DNA of 64,000 nt from Hymenobacter sp. YIM 151500-1 (lineage in GTDB: Bacteria; Bacteroidota; Bacteroidia; Cytophagales; Hymenobacteraceae), in contig NZ_CP110139.1 in assembly GCF_025979885.1 (NCBI RefSeq), positions 1,550,001 to 1,614,000 on the forward strand, written 5' to 3'. The stretch's first letter is position 1; every line of letters starts with the position of its first letter. Below the pieces are notes generated by a model. The model worked only from the letters and a program-made list of their open reading frames with translations, was not told the origin of the DNA and did not search any database. Positions 26,837-37,900 of this stretch are shown here, piece after piece. Made by a program: the position numbers and the translations under genes.

Positions 26837-28639
26837 ATGAATCATCTGGTGTTGCGCGTGTTGCCCGGAGTGGGGCTGGTGTTGCTGGCGGCCTGCTCGC
26901 CGCTGAAAAAGGTGCTGCGGCAGGCCCAGACCGGGCAGGAAGTAACCGTGCAGCCCGCCGTACTGGAAAGCAACGGCGAAAGCGTGGTATTTGAAGTAAC
27001 GGCCAAAGTGCCCGCCGCCCACCTGCGCAAAGGCACCGCCTACTCCCTCGGCCTGCGCTACCGCTACAACAATGGCCTGGGCGAAGACACCGTGGGCCGC
27101 CTCACCTTCGTGTCGGGTGAGTACGTGTACGACGAGCAGCGCAAAGACAAGCTGCTCATTCGCAAGCAGTTCTCCTTCCCGTACACCACCCGCAAAAGCC
27201 CCGGCGAGCTGGTGGCCCTGCCCGATGTACACGAGCTGCGCCCCAAGGGCAAGCGCGTAAAAGGTGCCGAAATCAAGCTGGCTCGCGGCATCGTGACGAC
27301 GAGCCGCCTGGTGGTGCGCCAGGACACGGCCCTCGTGCTGCTGCCCGAAGCCGCCGACAACAACATGAGCGGCACGCGGGTGTTGCCGTTTTTCTTCGAC
27401 GCCGGCAAGGCCGAAATCCGCAACTACCTGGGCACCAACGTGGCCGCCCTGGAAGACTTTATCGAAGCCAACCAGCGCACCGAGAAGGTGATGATTGTGG
27501 CTGGCCACTCGCCCGACTCCCTGGACCGCCACGACCCGCGCCTGGCCGACAAGCGCGTACGAGTGCTGCTGAACTACTTTAAAAACCGCGTTGACCTGCA
27601 CACCTATCTGAACAAGGTCAGCGACATTGACTTTGAAACCGAAGCCTACCACCGCCGCTGGGACCTGTTTCTGAACAAGGTGCAGGCCTCGGCCCTGAAG
27701 CCGGCCCAGATTGACTCGGTGCTGCTGCTCATCAACGACACGCCCGGCACCTACGCCCAGAAGGAAAAGAGCCTGCACCGCCTGTCGTTCTACGACTACC
27801 TCGACGAGTACATCTACCCGGTGCTGCGCTTCGGCACCGTAGCCGTGCGCTACACCGCCCCCAAGCGCTACGACTCCGAAATCTACCTGCTCTCGAAAAA
27901 GATTGTGGAGAAGCAGATGGAAGCCGACGCCCTCACGCCCGAGGAGCTGCGCTACTCGGCCACGCTCACGCCCCTGCTGGCCGAAAAGCAGCGCATCTAT
28001 GAAACGGCCGTGGCTACCACGGGCCTGTGGCCGGCCTACTACAACCTGGCCGTGGTGCTGACCCAGCGCGCCGATAAGGAAGTAAACGAAAAGGTACGCC
28101 GGGCCTACCTGCGCCGGGCGGCCGTGAATTTCACTCTGGCTGCGCACCGCAACCCCACGGCCGAGCTGTTTTACCGCGTGGCCGCCGCCTACCACCGCGC
28201 CGGCGACAAGCTGGAGGCCCTCCAGAACTACGACTACGCCATCAAGCTCGGCGGCCCCCGGCCCGTGCTGAGCAAGATTTTCGCCGATAAAGCGGCCCTG
28301 GAAATTGAAATTGGCCAGCTCGACGACGCCCTGCGCAGCCTCGGCTTCAGCTCCCGCACCTACCAGAACCTCATGAACCGGGCCCTGATTCTGGTGCTGA
28401 AAGGCGACTACCCCGGCGCCGCCACCCTCTACCAGGAAGCCCTCGGCCTGCGCCCCCAGGACCCGCTGCTGCACTACTGCCTGGCCGTGGTGGCCGCCCG
28501 CCAGCAGAACGAGCCCGCCGTGGCCCTGCACCTGCGCCACGCCGTAGAGCTGGACCGCACCTACGCCACCCGCGCCGTCGAGGACCTGGAGTTCCGGGAT
28601 TTTGCCAAGGGCAAGCCGTTTCTGGAGGCGCTGCGGTAA
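26837..28639 (+). CDS. OmpA-like/TPR lipoprotein
   Basis: Cell-envelope lipoprotein of about 600 residues. Its signal ends in VLLAACSPLKK, placing the lipid cysteine near residue 20 and fixing the ATG at 26837. Residues about 175-245 resemble an OmpA-type peptidoglycan-binding fold: VLPFFFDAGKAEIRNYL, MIVAGHSPDSLD and RVRVLLNYF. The last 200 residues are helical TPR-like repeats (AAAYHRAGDKLEALQNYDYA; ALILVLKGDYPGAATLY). This mix suggests a periplasmic scaffold anchored to outer membrane and peptidoglycan. Exact role unknown; not clearly PorE. Confidence 0.65.
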   Translation: MNHLVLRVLPGVGLVLLAACSPLKKVLRQAQTGQEVTVQPAVLESNGESVVFEVTAKVPAAHLRKGTAYSLGLRYRYNNGLGEDTVGRLTFVSGEYVYDEQRKDKLLIRKQFSFPYTTRKSPGELVALPDVHELRPKGKRVKGAEIKLARGIVTTSRLVVRQDTALVLLPEAADNNMSGTRVLPFFFDAGKAEIRNYLGTNVAALEDFIEANQRTEKVMIVAGHSPDSLDRHDPRLADKRVRVLLNYFKNRVDLHTYLNKVSDIDFETEAYHRRWDLFLNKVQASALKPAQIDSVLLLINDTPGTYAQKEKSLHRLSFYDYLDEYIYPVLRFGTVAVRYTAPKRYDSEIYLLSKKIVEKQMEADALTPEELRYSATLTPLLAEKQRIYETAVATTGLWPAYYNLAVVLTQRADKEVNEKVRRAYLRRAAVNFTLAAHRNPTAELFYRVAAAYHRAGDKLEALQNYDYAIKLGGPRPVLSKIFADKAALEIEIGQLDDALRSLGFSSRTYQNLMNRALILVLKGDYPGAATLYQEALGLRPQDPLLHYCLAVVAARQQNEPAVALHLRHAVELDRTYATRAVEDLEFRDFAKGKPFLEALR

Positions 28640-29016
28640 TGGCCCGTGTAGTCATGGCATTGCCCTCAGAAAACCTAGTAGCCACGGTGGAAGCGTTTTG
28701 CCAAGCTGCTACAACACATGCCGAAGCCACCAACTCAGGTGAATACAAAACGGCTAATCGAGCATACGCGAATCTAGTTGCTGCGCTGAAGTGTTTAGAA
28801 GCGCATGAATCAACGCATCTTCTTCGACCATTACTTCATTCTGCCATGATTGGTCCGAAGCTATGGTCAGCCACATATTTCTTGTCGCGCGGAGAAACTA
28901 AAGCAGTTGACATCCTGAATCAACTTGCCACCCGAAAAGATATTCTTGGTTTCAGTGCTCAGATGACGTTGCGCGAGTGGCAAGCTGGACGGCTCACGTT
29001 TCATTTTCCTGCATGA
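28639..29016 (+). CDS. DUF2019-like protein
   Basis: 125-residue protein whose C-terminal half (LLRPLLHSAMIGPKLWSATYF; AQMTLREWQAGRLTFHFPA) resembles DUF2019, a helical-repeat family found among orphan immunity-type genes. The ATG at 28639 overlaps the preceding stop codon by one base; the ATG at 28654 is an alternative. Base composition falls sharply from the preceding gene, suggesting separate origin. Function unknown; an immunity role is inference. Confidence 0.65.
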   Translation: MARVVMALPSENLVATVEAFCQAATTHAEATNSGEYKTANRAYANLVAALKCLEAHESTHLLRPLLHSAMIGPKLWSATYFLSRGETKAVDILNQLATRKDILGFSAQMTLREWQAGRLTFHFPA

Positions 29017-29019
29017 ATC

Positions 29020-29448
29020 ATGAAGTTGCTCAACTTTACCCTTGACGACCAATACATAGGGCTACTATCTTCTAAGAACGAGTACCTGGATCTGCACAAC
29101 AATTTTGAATTTGTACAGCTTCTTCACTCTCCAACAACAGCAACCCTCAATCTAGCCTGGCAAAAATCGTCTGGAAAGTGGGCGGCTCAGGAACAGTATC
29201 GAAAAATTCATCTTCTGTTCAAAGGCGTTGATTACTTACAGGTGCAGGCACGTAACCCACAGTATCCGGCTTCGGAAGATGTGACCATACAGCACATCTG
29301 CCGGACACCAGTGGAAGCGCGGGATGAATTTGAGAGCATATACTTTAATCACGATGCTCTTCCTAACTATGATTTGCTGCTGTATTTTCAGAGCGAATGG
29401 GCTATTAAAGTGAATGCTGCTACGGTGCGCTTGAAACTTGATTCCTGA
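29020..29448 (+). CDS. Hypothetical protein paired with the DUF2019 gene
   Basis: 142-residue protein that I do not recognise. It is soluble, with no signal peptide or membrane span. It alternates beta strands rich in aromatic residues (YRKIHLLFKGVDYLQVQA; NYDLLLYFQSEWAIKVNA), much like small immunity or DUF families. It begins 4 nt after the DUF2019 stop and shares its low GC (28 of 60 bases G or C in 29041-29100, against 44 of 60 in 28501-28560), so the two look like one acquired cassette. Confidence 0.6.
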   Translation: MKLLNFTLDDQYIGLLSSKNEYLDLHNNFEFVQLLHSPTTATLNLAWQKSSGKWAAQEQYRKIHLLFKGVDYLQVQARNPQYPASEDVTIQHICRTPVEARDEFESIYFNHDALPNYDLLLYFQSEWAIKVNAATVRLKLDS

Positions 29449-29454
29449 ACCAGT

Positions 29455-29485
29455 TTGCCCAACCGCGCGCGTCGTCGTAGCTTTA
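29455..29485 (+). promoter_or_regulatory. Promoter of the E1-beta gene
   Basis: TTTG at 29455-29458, 19 nt, then TAGCTTTA at 29478-29485. A hairpin GCCGG/CCGGC with a following T run (29491-29516) lies in the resulting leader and could terminate upstream reading or act in the leader. Confidence 0.55.
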
Positions 29486-29539
29486 CGGGCCGGTTCAGAG
29501 CCGGCTTTTTCTTTCTGATTTGACAAGCACCTGACAAGT

Positions 29540-30523
<984 letters not shown>

Positions 30524-30549
30524 TCGCGGCGGCCACTTGGCCGATTTGA

Positions 30550-30583
30550 AAAGCCCGCCTTCCGCTGAGCGTGAGGCGGGCTT
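30550..30583. terminator. Rho-independent terminator after pdhB
   Basis: AAGCCCGCCT pairs exactly with AGGCGGGCTT around a 14-nt loop, 27 nt past the stop. A short T-containing tail follows. Confidence 0.75.
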
Positions 30584-30720
30584 CTCGGGTTATAGCCCGG
30601 ACGCCAACCGGAGCAGTAGGATGCCGCAGATTGGGCGTACTTATCAGGATAGCGGCCGGCAGTCAGCACGCAATTTGCTTACTTGCCCAACGCTACGTTC
30701 TCTTTCTTTTCCCGCCCTCT

Positions 30721-31278
30721 ATGAACCACCGCTTGCACCTGCGCTTCGAGCAGCTGGAACACGCCACTACCCGCTTGCTGGCCCAGGCCACAGCCCTCGG
30801 CGACAAAGCCTACCAGGCCCCGGCCCCAGGCCAGTGGTCGGCGGCGCAGGTGGTGCAGCACCTGCTGCTGTCGGAGCAGGGAATTGGGAAGTATCTGGAA
30901 AAGAAACTGCTGCAAGCCGAGGAACTGCAAAAGGCCGGCTTCACCACCTTTCTGAAGTCGCGCCTGCTACGGGTGCTCTTGCGGCTGCCGGGGCTGCGCT
31001 TCAAAGCTCCCGCTTTTCTGGAGCAGCAGATGACAGCTGAGCTGCCGCCGCTGCCCGAGCTGCGGGCCGAGTGGGAGGCTGTGCGCCGCCGCCTGGAGCG
31101 TACGCTAAACGAGTTTCCGGGTCCGCTACTGGACCGCGCCATCTTTAAGCACCCGCGCTCCGGCATGCTCACCATTTACCAGACGCTGGACTTTATGCTC
31201 GACCACGTGCTGCACCACCAGAAGCAGGTGGAGCGCATTGCCCGTGCCGTGAGCCGACCAACCGGCGCTGCTGTTTAG
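30721..31278 (+). CDS. DinB-family protein
   Basis: Four-helix bundle of the DinB/YfiT superfamily, often metal-binding thiol transferases or stress proteins. APGQWSAAQVVQHLLLSEQ carries the first metal-site histidine, and TLDFMLDHVLHHQKQVERI carries the later H-x3-H. Length 185 residues from the ATG at 30721; the longer frame to 30571 is not domain-like. The cofactor thiol in this organism is not evident from the sequence. Confidence 0.82.
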   Translation: MNHRLHLRFEQLEHATTRLLAQATALGDKAYQAPAPGQWSAAQVVQHLLLSEQGIGKYLEKKLLQAEELQKAGFTTFLKSRLLRVLLRLPGLRFKAPAFLEQQMTAELPPLPELRAEWEAVRRRLERTLNEFPGPLLDRAIFKHPRSGMLTIYQTLDFMLDHVLHHQKQVERIARAVSRPTGAAV

Positions 31279-31411
31279 GCAATGCACCAGCCGGCACGAG
31301 AGTCGGTTTCAGAAGCCAGAACTTCTGCTCATTTGGCTTCCTGCGGCGGCCAACACGCTGCGTGAGGGTATAGCCTCAGCGGCAGTGCCTGCTCTTCCAA
31401 TGGTTACTAGG

Positions 31412-31852
31412 CTACCGCACCAGGTCGATGTAGCTGGCATGACGGGGTAATGCCTGCATCACAGCTAGAATTTCGGCGGGCGGCACCAGGAGCTTACGCG
31501 CCCGTAGGTCGAGCCAGGCCCCATCCACGGTCACGATGGCCGAAGCGCGGCCATCGGCCTTGTACAGGGTGTGCACGATGTTCCAGCGGGCGGCATCGGC
31601 ACTCAACCCGCCCAGCTCTCCCACTACCCGAATCGACTCGCCGATGCCTATTTCCTTCAGAAAGCGGGTTTCTTCCCGAAACAGAATCGGCCCGATGCCC
31701 AGCTGCGCAAAGCGGGCCAGCGGAAAGCCATGGTCGGCCAAGTACTCCAGGCGCAGCTGCGCGGCGTAGTCGGCATAGGCCGAGTGGCGCATGTGGCCGT
31801 TGGGGTCCATATCGGCCCAGCGGGCCACGTAGGTTTTCTCGTAAGCAGTCAT
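31412..31852 (-). CDS. Acyl-CoA thioesterase, hotdog fold
   Basis: 146-residue 4HBT-type thioesterase. The active-site region is YVARWADMDPNGHMRHSAYADYA, with the catalytic Asp near residue 16 and the usual N/H-x-H. The central strand HTLYKADGRASAIVTVDGAWLDL completes the hotdog sheet. Close relatives hydrolyse medium- or long-chain acyl-CoA; the specific substrate is unknown. It is transcribed leftward, like the methyltransferase that precedes it, but the 90-nt gap does not prove an operon. Confidence 0.85.
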   Translation of the reverse strand: MTAYEKTYVARWADMDPNGHMRHSAYADYAAQLRLEYLADHGFPLARFAQLGIGPILFREETRFLKEIGIGESIRVVGELGGLSADAARWNIVHTLYKADGRASAIVTVDGAWLDLRARKLLVPPAEILAVMQALPRHASYIDLVR

Positions 31853-31942
31853 GGAGTGTTTGTAGTGGGTAGAATCACACGCCCGCGGCCGTTCGGGCCC
31901 TGAGTTGGCCGCCGCAGAGCTCCGGCGCGCAGCATGCTGTTG

Positions 31943-32677
31943 TTAGCGCGCAGTAAGGCGCACGAGGTACTGCTGCTGGTCGTCTTCCTCCAGAAATTCT
32001 ACGTCGTAGCCGGCGGCTTCGGCGTAGTCTTGCAGCAGCGCGGGGTCGGCGAAAATCCACCGAAACGCGGAGCCGGTTTCTTCACCGTATTGTAGCGTAT
32101 ACTCTACCTCACCATAGTACGGGCCATTGAGGTCGAATACCAGGGCTCCTTCCTCATCTTCGTAGAGGTAGCTGATGTCGGAGGAAGTAGCCAGAATTTG
32201 GCCGCCGGGGGCCAGCAGGCCGCGGGCCTGGCGCAAGAAACGCTCCAAGCCCGCCAGCGTACCCGTCAGGCCGATGCCGTTCATGAGCATCAGCAGGGTG
32301 TCAAACTTTTCCCCCTGCGCCAGAGCGACATCAAACAGGTCGTGGCGCGCCACCTCCTGCACACCCCGCTCCTGCATCACCTGCACGGCACCAGCCGAAA
32401 CATCGACGGCCTTGACCCGGAAACCGCGTTGCTGGAGTTCCAGGGCGTGGCAGCCCGCCCCGGCCCCCAGGTCCAGCACATGGCCCCGGCACTCCTCCAG
32501 GGCGGTGCGCTCCATTGCGGGCATCTCCCACAACGACCGGAAGAAGTACGCGGCGGGTAGCAGCTCTTCGTCGGTTACGCTGCTGTGCACGGTGAGCGTG
32601 GCGCTGTGGTGGCCGCGCTGGTAGGCCAGCAGGGCATGGCCCAGCGGATCGGGAGCAGAAAAAGCAGGCTGTGCCAT
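31943..32677 (-). CDS. Class I SAM-dependent methyltransferase
   Basis: Rossmann-fold methyltransferase. Motif I reads HVLDLGAGAGCHALELQQRG (about 65-85), motif II VKAVDVSAGAVQVMQERGV, and the later FDTLLMLMNGIGLTG (motif IV). The 244-residue length is typical. No substrate-specific domain is apparent. A TATCTTTG -7 box lies only 5 nt upstream of the ATG on the coding strand (32682-32689), so transcription may begin at or near the start codon. Confidence 0.88.
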   Translation of the reverse strand: MAQPAFSAPDPLGHALLAYQRGHHSATLTVHSSVTDEELLPAAYFFRSLWEMPAMERTALEECRGHVLDLGAGAGCHALELQQRGFRVKAVDVSAGAVQVMQERGVQEVARHDLFDVALAQGEKFDTLLMLMNGIGLTGTLAGLERFLRQARGLLAPGGQILATSSDISYLYEDEEGALVFDLNGPYYGEVEYTLQYGEETGSAFRWIFADPALLQDYAEAAGYDVEFLEEDDQQQYLVRLTAR

Positions 32678-32806
32678 AGGGCAAAGATAACCCGCCCGGC
32701 GCTGAACCGGCTTTCGGCAACCACCGGGCGGCAGTCAGCCAACTTCCCGCAGCTGAATTTGGTTACACCCACGCACTGCCGCCTAGTAGGCGGCGCTTTT
32801 CTGGCT

Positions 32807-32983
32807 ATGGCTTCTTCTGGTTCGCTTCCAAACCGCCTTGTTAAGGGCAACCTTCCCACCAAAGTATGCGTCACCTGCGGCCGGCCGTTTGAGTACCGTA
32901 AGAAATGGCGGGCCTGCTGGGACGAGGTGAAGTACTGCGGCGAAAAGTGCCAGCGCAACCGGCCGGCCTCTGCCTTGTCCTAG
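32807..32983 (+). CDS. DUF2256 zinc-ribbon-like protein
   Basis: 58-residue protein with VCVTCGRPFEYRKKWRACW and a later KYCGEKCQRNR, the two Cys pairs of DUF2256. In many bacteria this gene sits beside a cryptochrome/photolyase-like gene, but none is present here. The ATG at 32807 was chosen because only this part is conserved; the upstream frame runs antisense to the methyltransferase. Confidence 0.85.
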   Translation: MASSGSLPNRLVKGNLPTKVCVTCGRPFEYRKKWRACWDEVKYCGEKCQRNRPASALS

Positions 32984-33049
32984 GCGGTGCGTGCATCCTT
33001 CCCGGCCGTGGTTGCGTTGTGCAGGCAAACGCTTTTACCACTCGCACCC

Positions 33050-33454
33050 ATGTCTAGCAACCTCGACTACCTTAACCCTGCCCTCCAGCCCTTGGCCGAC
33101 ACCGTACAAGCCTACCTCGATGCCGAGAAGGAGCTGCAACGAGCCGAAGTAGAAGCCGCGGATGTGCCGGCCCAGCAGGCACAGGCAGCAACCTCGGCTC
33201 AGCAGTTTGAGCAGCGCCCCGCCACGGGCAGCTTCGCCCAGCAGCAAGACGAGATACAGCAGAACCTACAGAACCTGCGCGACGACCTGGCCCGCCTGCG
33301 CCAGCAGGTGCTAGACCTGTTGCCCGTACGCGACGAGTGGGTGAAAATCAACTTAGGCTACGGCCCCAGCCGGGTGGGCGCTTTCCGTACGGGCACTGCC
33401 CCCGCCCCCGGCATCACTACGCCGGACGGGTATTTATTGCGGGTGGTGATATAA
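33050..33454 (+). CDS. Coiled-coil hypothetical protein
   Basis: 134-residue protein, Gln/Ala/Glu-rich. A long predicted coiled coil (about residues 15-90) includes AYLDAEKELQRAEVEAADVP and NLRDDLARLRQQVLDL. A short C-terminal globular tail ends TTPDGYLLRVVI. No signal peptide or known domain. The ATG at 33050 gives a clean start. Confidence 0.6.
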   Translation: MSSNLDYLNPALQPLADTVQAYLDAEKELQRAEVEAADVPAQQAQAATSAQQFEQRPATGSFAQQQDEIQQNLQNLRDDLARLRQQVLDLLPVRDEWVKINLGYGPSRVGAFRTGTAPAPGITTPDGYLLRVVI

Positions 33455-33610
33455 ACCCTGGCTCAGAGCTAGCTCGGCTTCTGCGCGGAAACCGTTGGGA
33501 GGCCCGAAGCATGAGTTATGCCCTCTCGTACAGAAGACCCGGCTCCGGTTCTGCCAGGGAAGTAGTAGAGCTACTGCTACCGAACTGATATTCATGAATG
33601 CACAGGAATA

Positions 33611-33641
33611 AAAAAAGGGCGCTGAACCAGCGCCCCCTTTT
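33611..33641. terminator. Rho-independent terminator
   Basis: GGGCGCT GAACC AGCGCCC flanked by A6 and a T4 tract. It works for either strand. The rest of 33455-34089 becomes AT-richer and contains no gene that I can support. Confidence 0.75.
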
Positions 33642-34089
33642 CCACAACCAAAACACCTAAAAAACTATTCTTTCGTGTTGGCTTAAAACAAGTATCGGGC
33701 CAAAACCTGACCGGCCCGCTACCATTCCACCGACACGCGAATATTTTTTCAGTGTCTACACAAAGAAGGGTCTTTTCAACTTGCAAAAGGTTGCACCACT
33801 ACGAGCAATTTATTTTCTGCATGGCAGAAATAGCTATAATCATCTGCTTGTCAGAGGTTAACGACAAGTTAGAATAACAATACTCTCCACCTACATGGCG
33901 GCAATGCCGGAGCCAGCAATACCATCCGATGAGTTTGCCTTTCTAATTTGCCGGCTGGTTTGCGAAGAAGCCCTTCGCGTTACGCTAGCAGAATGGTTGG
34001 CCAGTGTAGCAGCGCTGCCACAACTACCGCCGACTGCTTCTACGGGATGCCTGGGCTCCTTTGGCATTCGTTTCTGCTTATACACTTCT

Positions 34090-34566
34090 ATGGAAGCTCC
34101 CAATCCTGAGTTCATGCGCGAAGCCATTCGTCTGTCGGTCGACAATGTACCATCGGGCCGGGGTGGTCCTTTTGGGGCGGTGGTGGTGAAAGATGGAGTC
34201 ATCATTGCGCACGGCTTCAACCAGGTCACCAGTACCAACGACCCCACCTGCCACGCCGAAGTAGACGCTATTCGCAAGGCCTGCGCTGCCCTCGGCACCT
34301 TTCAGCTCAATGAGTGCGACTTGTACACTAGCTGTGAGCCGTGCCCGATGTGCCTGGGCGCTATCTATTGGGCACGTCCCCGCCGCGTTTTCTACGGAAA
34401 CACCAAGCAGGATGCTGCTGCCGTTGGTTTCGATGACCAGTTCATCTACGAGGAGTTGGAAAAGCCCTTGGCAGACCGACAAATACCCATGTATGAGCTG
34501 CTACGGGAAGAAGCAGCGGCTGGCTTCAGGGCCTGGCAACAGCACGAAAACCGTACTACCTACTAA
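34090..34566 (+). CDS. Nucleoside/guanine deaminase, cytidine-deaminase fold
   Basis: Zinc-dependent deaminase. The metal site is complete: HAEVDAIRKA provides His and the catalytic Glu, and EPCPMCLGAIYWA provides the two cysteines. The N-terminal GGPFGAVVVKDGVIIAHG and the C-terminal tail ending in YELLREEAAAGFRAW resemble guanine deaminase (GuaD) rather than tRNA adenosine deaminase. The ATG at 34090 gives 158 residues, the normal size. An in-frame extension to 33895 is not domain-like. Confidence 0.85.
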   Translation: MEAPNPEFMREAIRLSVDNVPSGRGGPFGAVVVKDGVIIAHGFNQVTSTNDPTCHAEVDAIRKACAALGTFQLNECDLYTSCEPCPMCLGAIYWARPRRVFYGNTKQDAAAVGFDDQFIYEELEKPLADRQIPMYELLREEAAAGFRAWQQHENRTTY

Positions 34567-34738
34567 TTATAGCTTCGCCGGCTTTAGGTAGAAGCCAATG
34601 TTAAGTTATTAGCACAACTAGTATTTAAGTTTAATAAATTTATAATAATCTAATAGAAATGTAAATATATTATCAGAATTTCAGTAACTATGAGGTGGAA
34701 CATGAACTAGCTTCTAGCTAGTATGAGCCAGATAGTTC

Positions 34739-34866
34739 ATCTTTGCGTCATTGTGCTATGCGTGCTCAAGCGTTGCTATGAAGCTCTATGTATAAGTCGG
34801 TATATGAACTTGGTACGCTGCGCCTGCTTCTCCTAACTGCTCAGGTTAGGATGAGCGGGCTTTTTT
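34739..34866 (+). ncRNA. Candidate small RNA or attenuated leader
   Basis: A -7-like CATCTTTG at 34739-34746 is followed by about 75 nt with no ORF, then a strong terminator: a 16-nt stem (34822-34837 with 34845-34860, 15 pairs including two G-U), a 7-nt loop and T6. No good -33 element was found. The rest of 34567-34941 is AT-rich and empty. Confidence 0.4.
34822..34866 (+). terminator. Rho-independent terminator upstream of the lectin-like gene
   Basis: The stem ends CCTAAC/GTTAGG at the loop side and is followed by TTTTTTGCTTTT. It lies 75 nt before the next start codon. Confidence 0.85.
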
Positions 34867-34941
34867 GCTTTTCACGACACCTTTCCTTTCCATAATAATT
34901 GCTTGCCCCCTTCCTAAAACGCCTTTCTAATTACTTCCTTT

Positions 34942-37900
34942 ATGAGAACACCATTTACTTTTTCACCTCCTGCTGCTTCCCTGCTCAGGGGCCGGTTACG
35001 GCACCTACTGGGGGCTGCGCTTGCCCTGGGAGCAACTAGTGCATTTGCTCAGTCACAATTGCAGTTTCCGCGCGTGGAGCCATTCAAAAATGGGGTTACC
35101 GCCTCGCCTGGCTTCCGATTAGGTGGAGCGGTAGAAAACCCTAACACGCCGAATGGCGGTACGGCGGTACTTACCGCAAGCAATGGTACTGATGCAGAAA
35201 ACTTTGGGTACCTGCGCCTTACTACGGCAGCGACAGACCAGGCCGGATACGCTATTGACCGCGCTTTTTTTCCTGCTCCTTCTGGATTCAGTATCTCATT
35301 TGAGTTCTTTTCCTATGGCGGCACTGGCGCAGATGGCTTCTCTGTATTCTTAGTTGATGCGGATAAAACCACTGCGGAAAACTTTGTCAGTGGTGCAACT
35401 GGCGGTTCGCTAGGATATGCTCAAAAGACAGTCAGTCCTGTAAGCAACGGGGTGCCGAATGGTTACATTGGCATAGGCATCGACGAATGGGGAAACTTTG
35501 CTAACCCCACCGAAGGCCGGGTAGGCGGCCGCGTACCCGGTGTACTTGCCGACGGACGTACTCCAGACGCAGTATCGATTCGGGGTGCCGGCAACGGAGG
35601 CAGCGTAGCTCCCAACACGGAGTATCCCTACATTGCTGGCAGCGGCCAGTTGCCCTTTAGCCTTGACGTACCTACTGCGCGGGCGCAGCTCGGCAGCCCC
35701 GACTTTCGCCGGGCCTATATCGACGTAGTGCCTCAATCCGACGGTACTTACCAGATTACGGTGCGTATCCAGCGCGGCAACACGGTAACCACAGCTATCA
35801 GCAAAGTTACCGTACCCAAACCGCCACCAAACCTGCGCATCGGCTTCTCTGGCTCGACAGGCGGTAGCACCAACGTGCACGAAATCCGCAATCTAGCTAT
35901 TTTACAACGGCCGTTTGCTGACGATGATTTGGCTACTACGCTGTTTAACCAGCCGGTATCACTCAATGTCATCAGCAACGACGTCTTCCCCGGTAGTAAC
36001 TTCAACCCCGGTACCGTAGACCTGGATCCATTTACCGCTGGCATCCAAAGCACCCTTACGCTTTCGGGTAGGGGCACTTTCTCGGCCAGTTCGGGAGGCG
36101 TAGTAACCTTCACGCCGAGCGGCACATTTGCTGGCGTTATCAGTATCCCCTACTCAGTTAAAAATACGCTCAACGACGACCCTGCACTATCGGCGGAAAA
36201 TCAACAGAACGTATCGAACCCCGCTAACATCACCGTAATCGTGCGGGGTGCTGATTTGGCGACTTCCGTAACGGGTCCTAGCTCGGCTACTACCGGCTCC
36301 ACGATTACCTACACGGTAAGCACCGCTAACCTGGGCACTGAGCCGGCCACCAATGTGGCGCCAACGATTCAACTGCCGACTGGTCTGACTAACGTAACCG
36401 TCTCAAGCGGCTCCTACAACTCGGGTACTGGCTTGGTTACTTTTGGCACGGTGAGCAGCCTGGCTCCTAGCGCTAGTCCGATTTCCAACACGGTTTCGTT
36501 TACGGCTCCATCGCCGCGCCTGCTCACGGCCCCAGCTTCGGCTACCACGCCCACTCCGGACCCGGTAGCAACCAACAACACGGCTACCATTTCCACTATC
36601 ATTGGCCAGTTGCCCAACCCGGCGGAAGTGTGTGCTACCCCCGGTAAAGATGGCCCTGGCGCCCTTTCTACCACTGGTACTCAGCCGAACACCTACTTCC
36701 CTGGCGTTAGCGTGGCGAATGATAGACGGAGTATTGTGCTGAACGCCGGTACGGGTGCTACGGCTATTGCCGCTGGCGACCTACTGCTGGTAATGCAGAT
36801 GCAAGGCGCCGATATCAATTCTACTAACAGCTCAGCTTACGGCTCGGGTGGCTCGGGGGGCAGCGGCAACCTTACTTCTAATTACACAGCTGGCACTTAT
36901 GAGTATGCCGTTGCCGCCAATGCTGTAACAGTCGCTGGCACAAACAAAACCCTGCAACTGGCCAATCCTCTGACTAATACTTATGTCAACCAGGACTTTA
37001 CGACGGGTAACGGACAGCGCCGCTTCCAGGTAATTCGGATTCCGCAATATTCGTCGCTGACAGTTTCGGGTGCCGTAACCGGCCTAGCCTGGAACGGCAC
37101 TGTAGGTGGGGTATTAGCCGTTGACGTAGCCGGTCAGACTACCTTCAGCGCCTCATCCATTCTTGATATGAATGGCAAAGGCTTCCGTGGAGGCGGAGGT
37201 GTTGATTATGATGGCAACAATAGTTATGGAATTAACGACTTCCGCAATCTTGCCTCCAACAACAAGCAAGCTGCGCACGGCTCTAAAGGCGAAGGCATAG
37301 CTGGTACGCCCCGCTACATCAACATCGACGGTACTAGTACTGACACGAACGTAGAAGGCTATCCGGGCGGCAGTGTAGGCCAGGGCGCTCCTGGTAACGC
37401 TGGAGGTGGCGGTACCGACGCCTTCCCCACTGGTAGCAATGGTGGTAACACTGGCGGCGGTGGCGGCGGCAATGGTGGCAACGGCGGTAACGGTGGCGGT
37501 TACAATACTAGTGCTACGGGAGGCAAACCCGGTACTGCTGCTGCAAGTGCTGCGGCCGGCAGGATATTCCTCGGCGGTGGCGGTGGCGCGGGAAGTGCCA
37601 ATAGCAATTCGGCGGAAGCCTCTTCGGGTGCTGATGGTGGCGGGATTATTATTCTGCGCACCGGGCTGGTTTCCGGCAGCGGAATCATCCGCGCCAACGG
37701 CGACGCTGCTCTCAACCTTACGGCCAATGACGAAGGAGCCGGTGGCGGTGGCGCAGGAGGTACGGTGCTGATTGCCGCGCAAAACCCTACGGGCCTGACT
37801 AACTTGGTTGTTGAAGCAAATGGCGGCAGAGGCGGCAACGCTCGCACCAACACTAACGACATTTATGGCGGCGGCGGCGGCGGCGGCGGCGGCCTCATCT

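Noticed and set aside
26699..28540. 613-codon open frame on the minus strand
   Set aside because: It is antisense to the lipoprotein gene, has Gly/Val/Gln-biased composition typical of shadow frames in GC-rich codons, and no domain is visible.
33895..34089. N-terminal extension of the deaminase
   Set aside because: No domain character; the ATG at 34090 begins the conserved fold and gives normal length.
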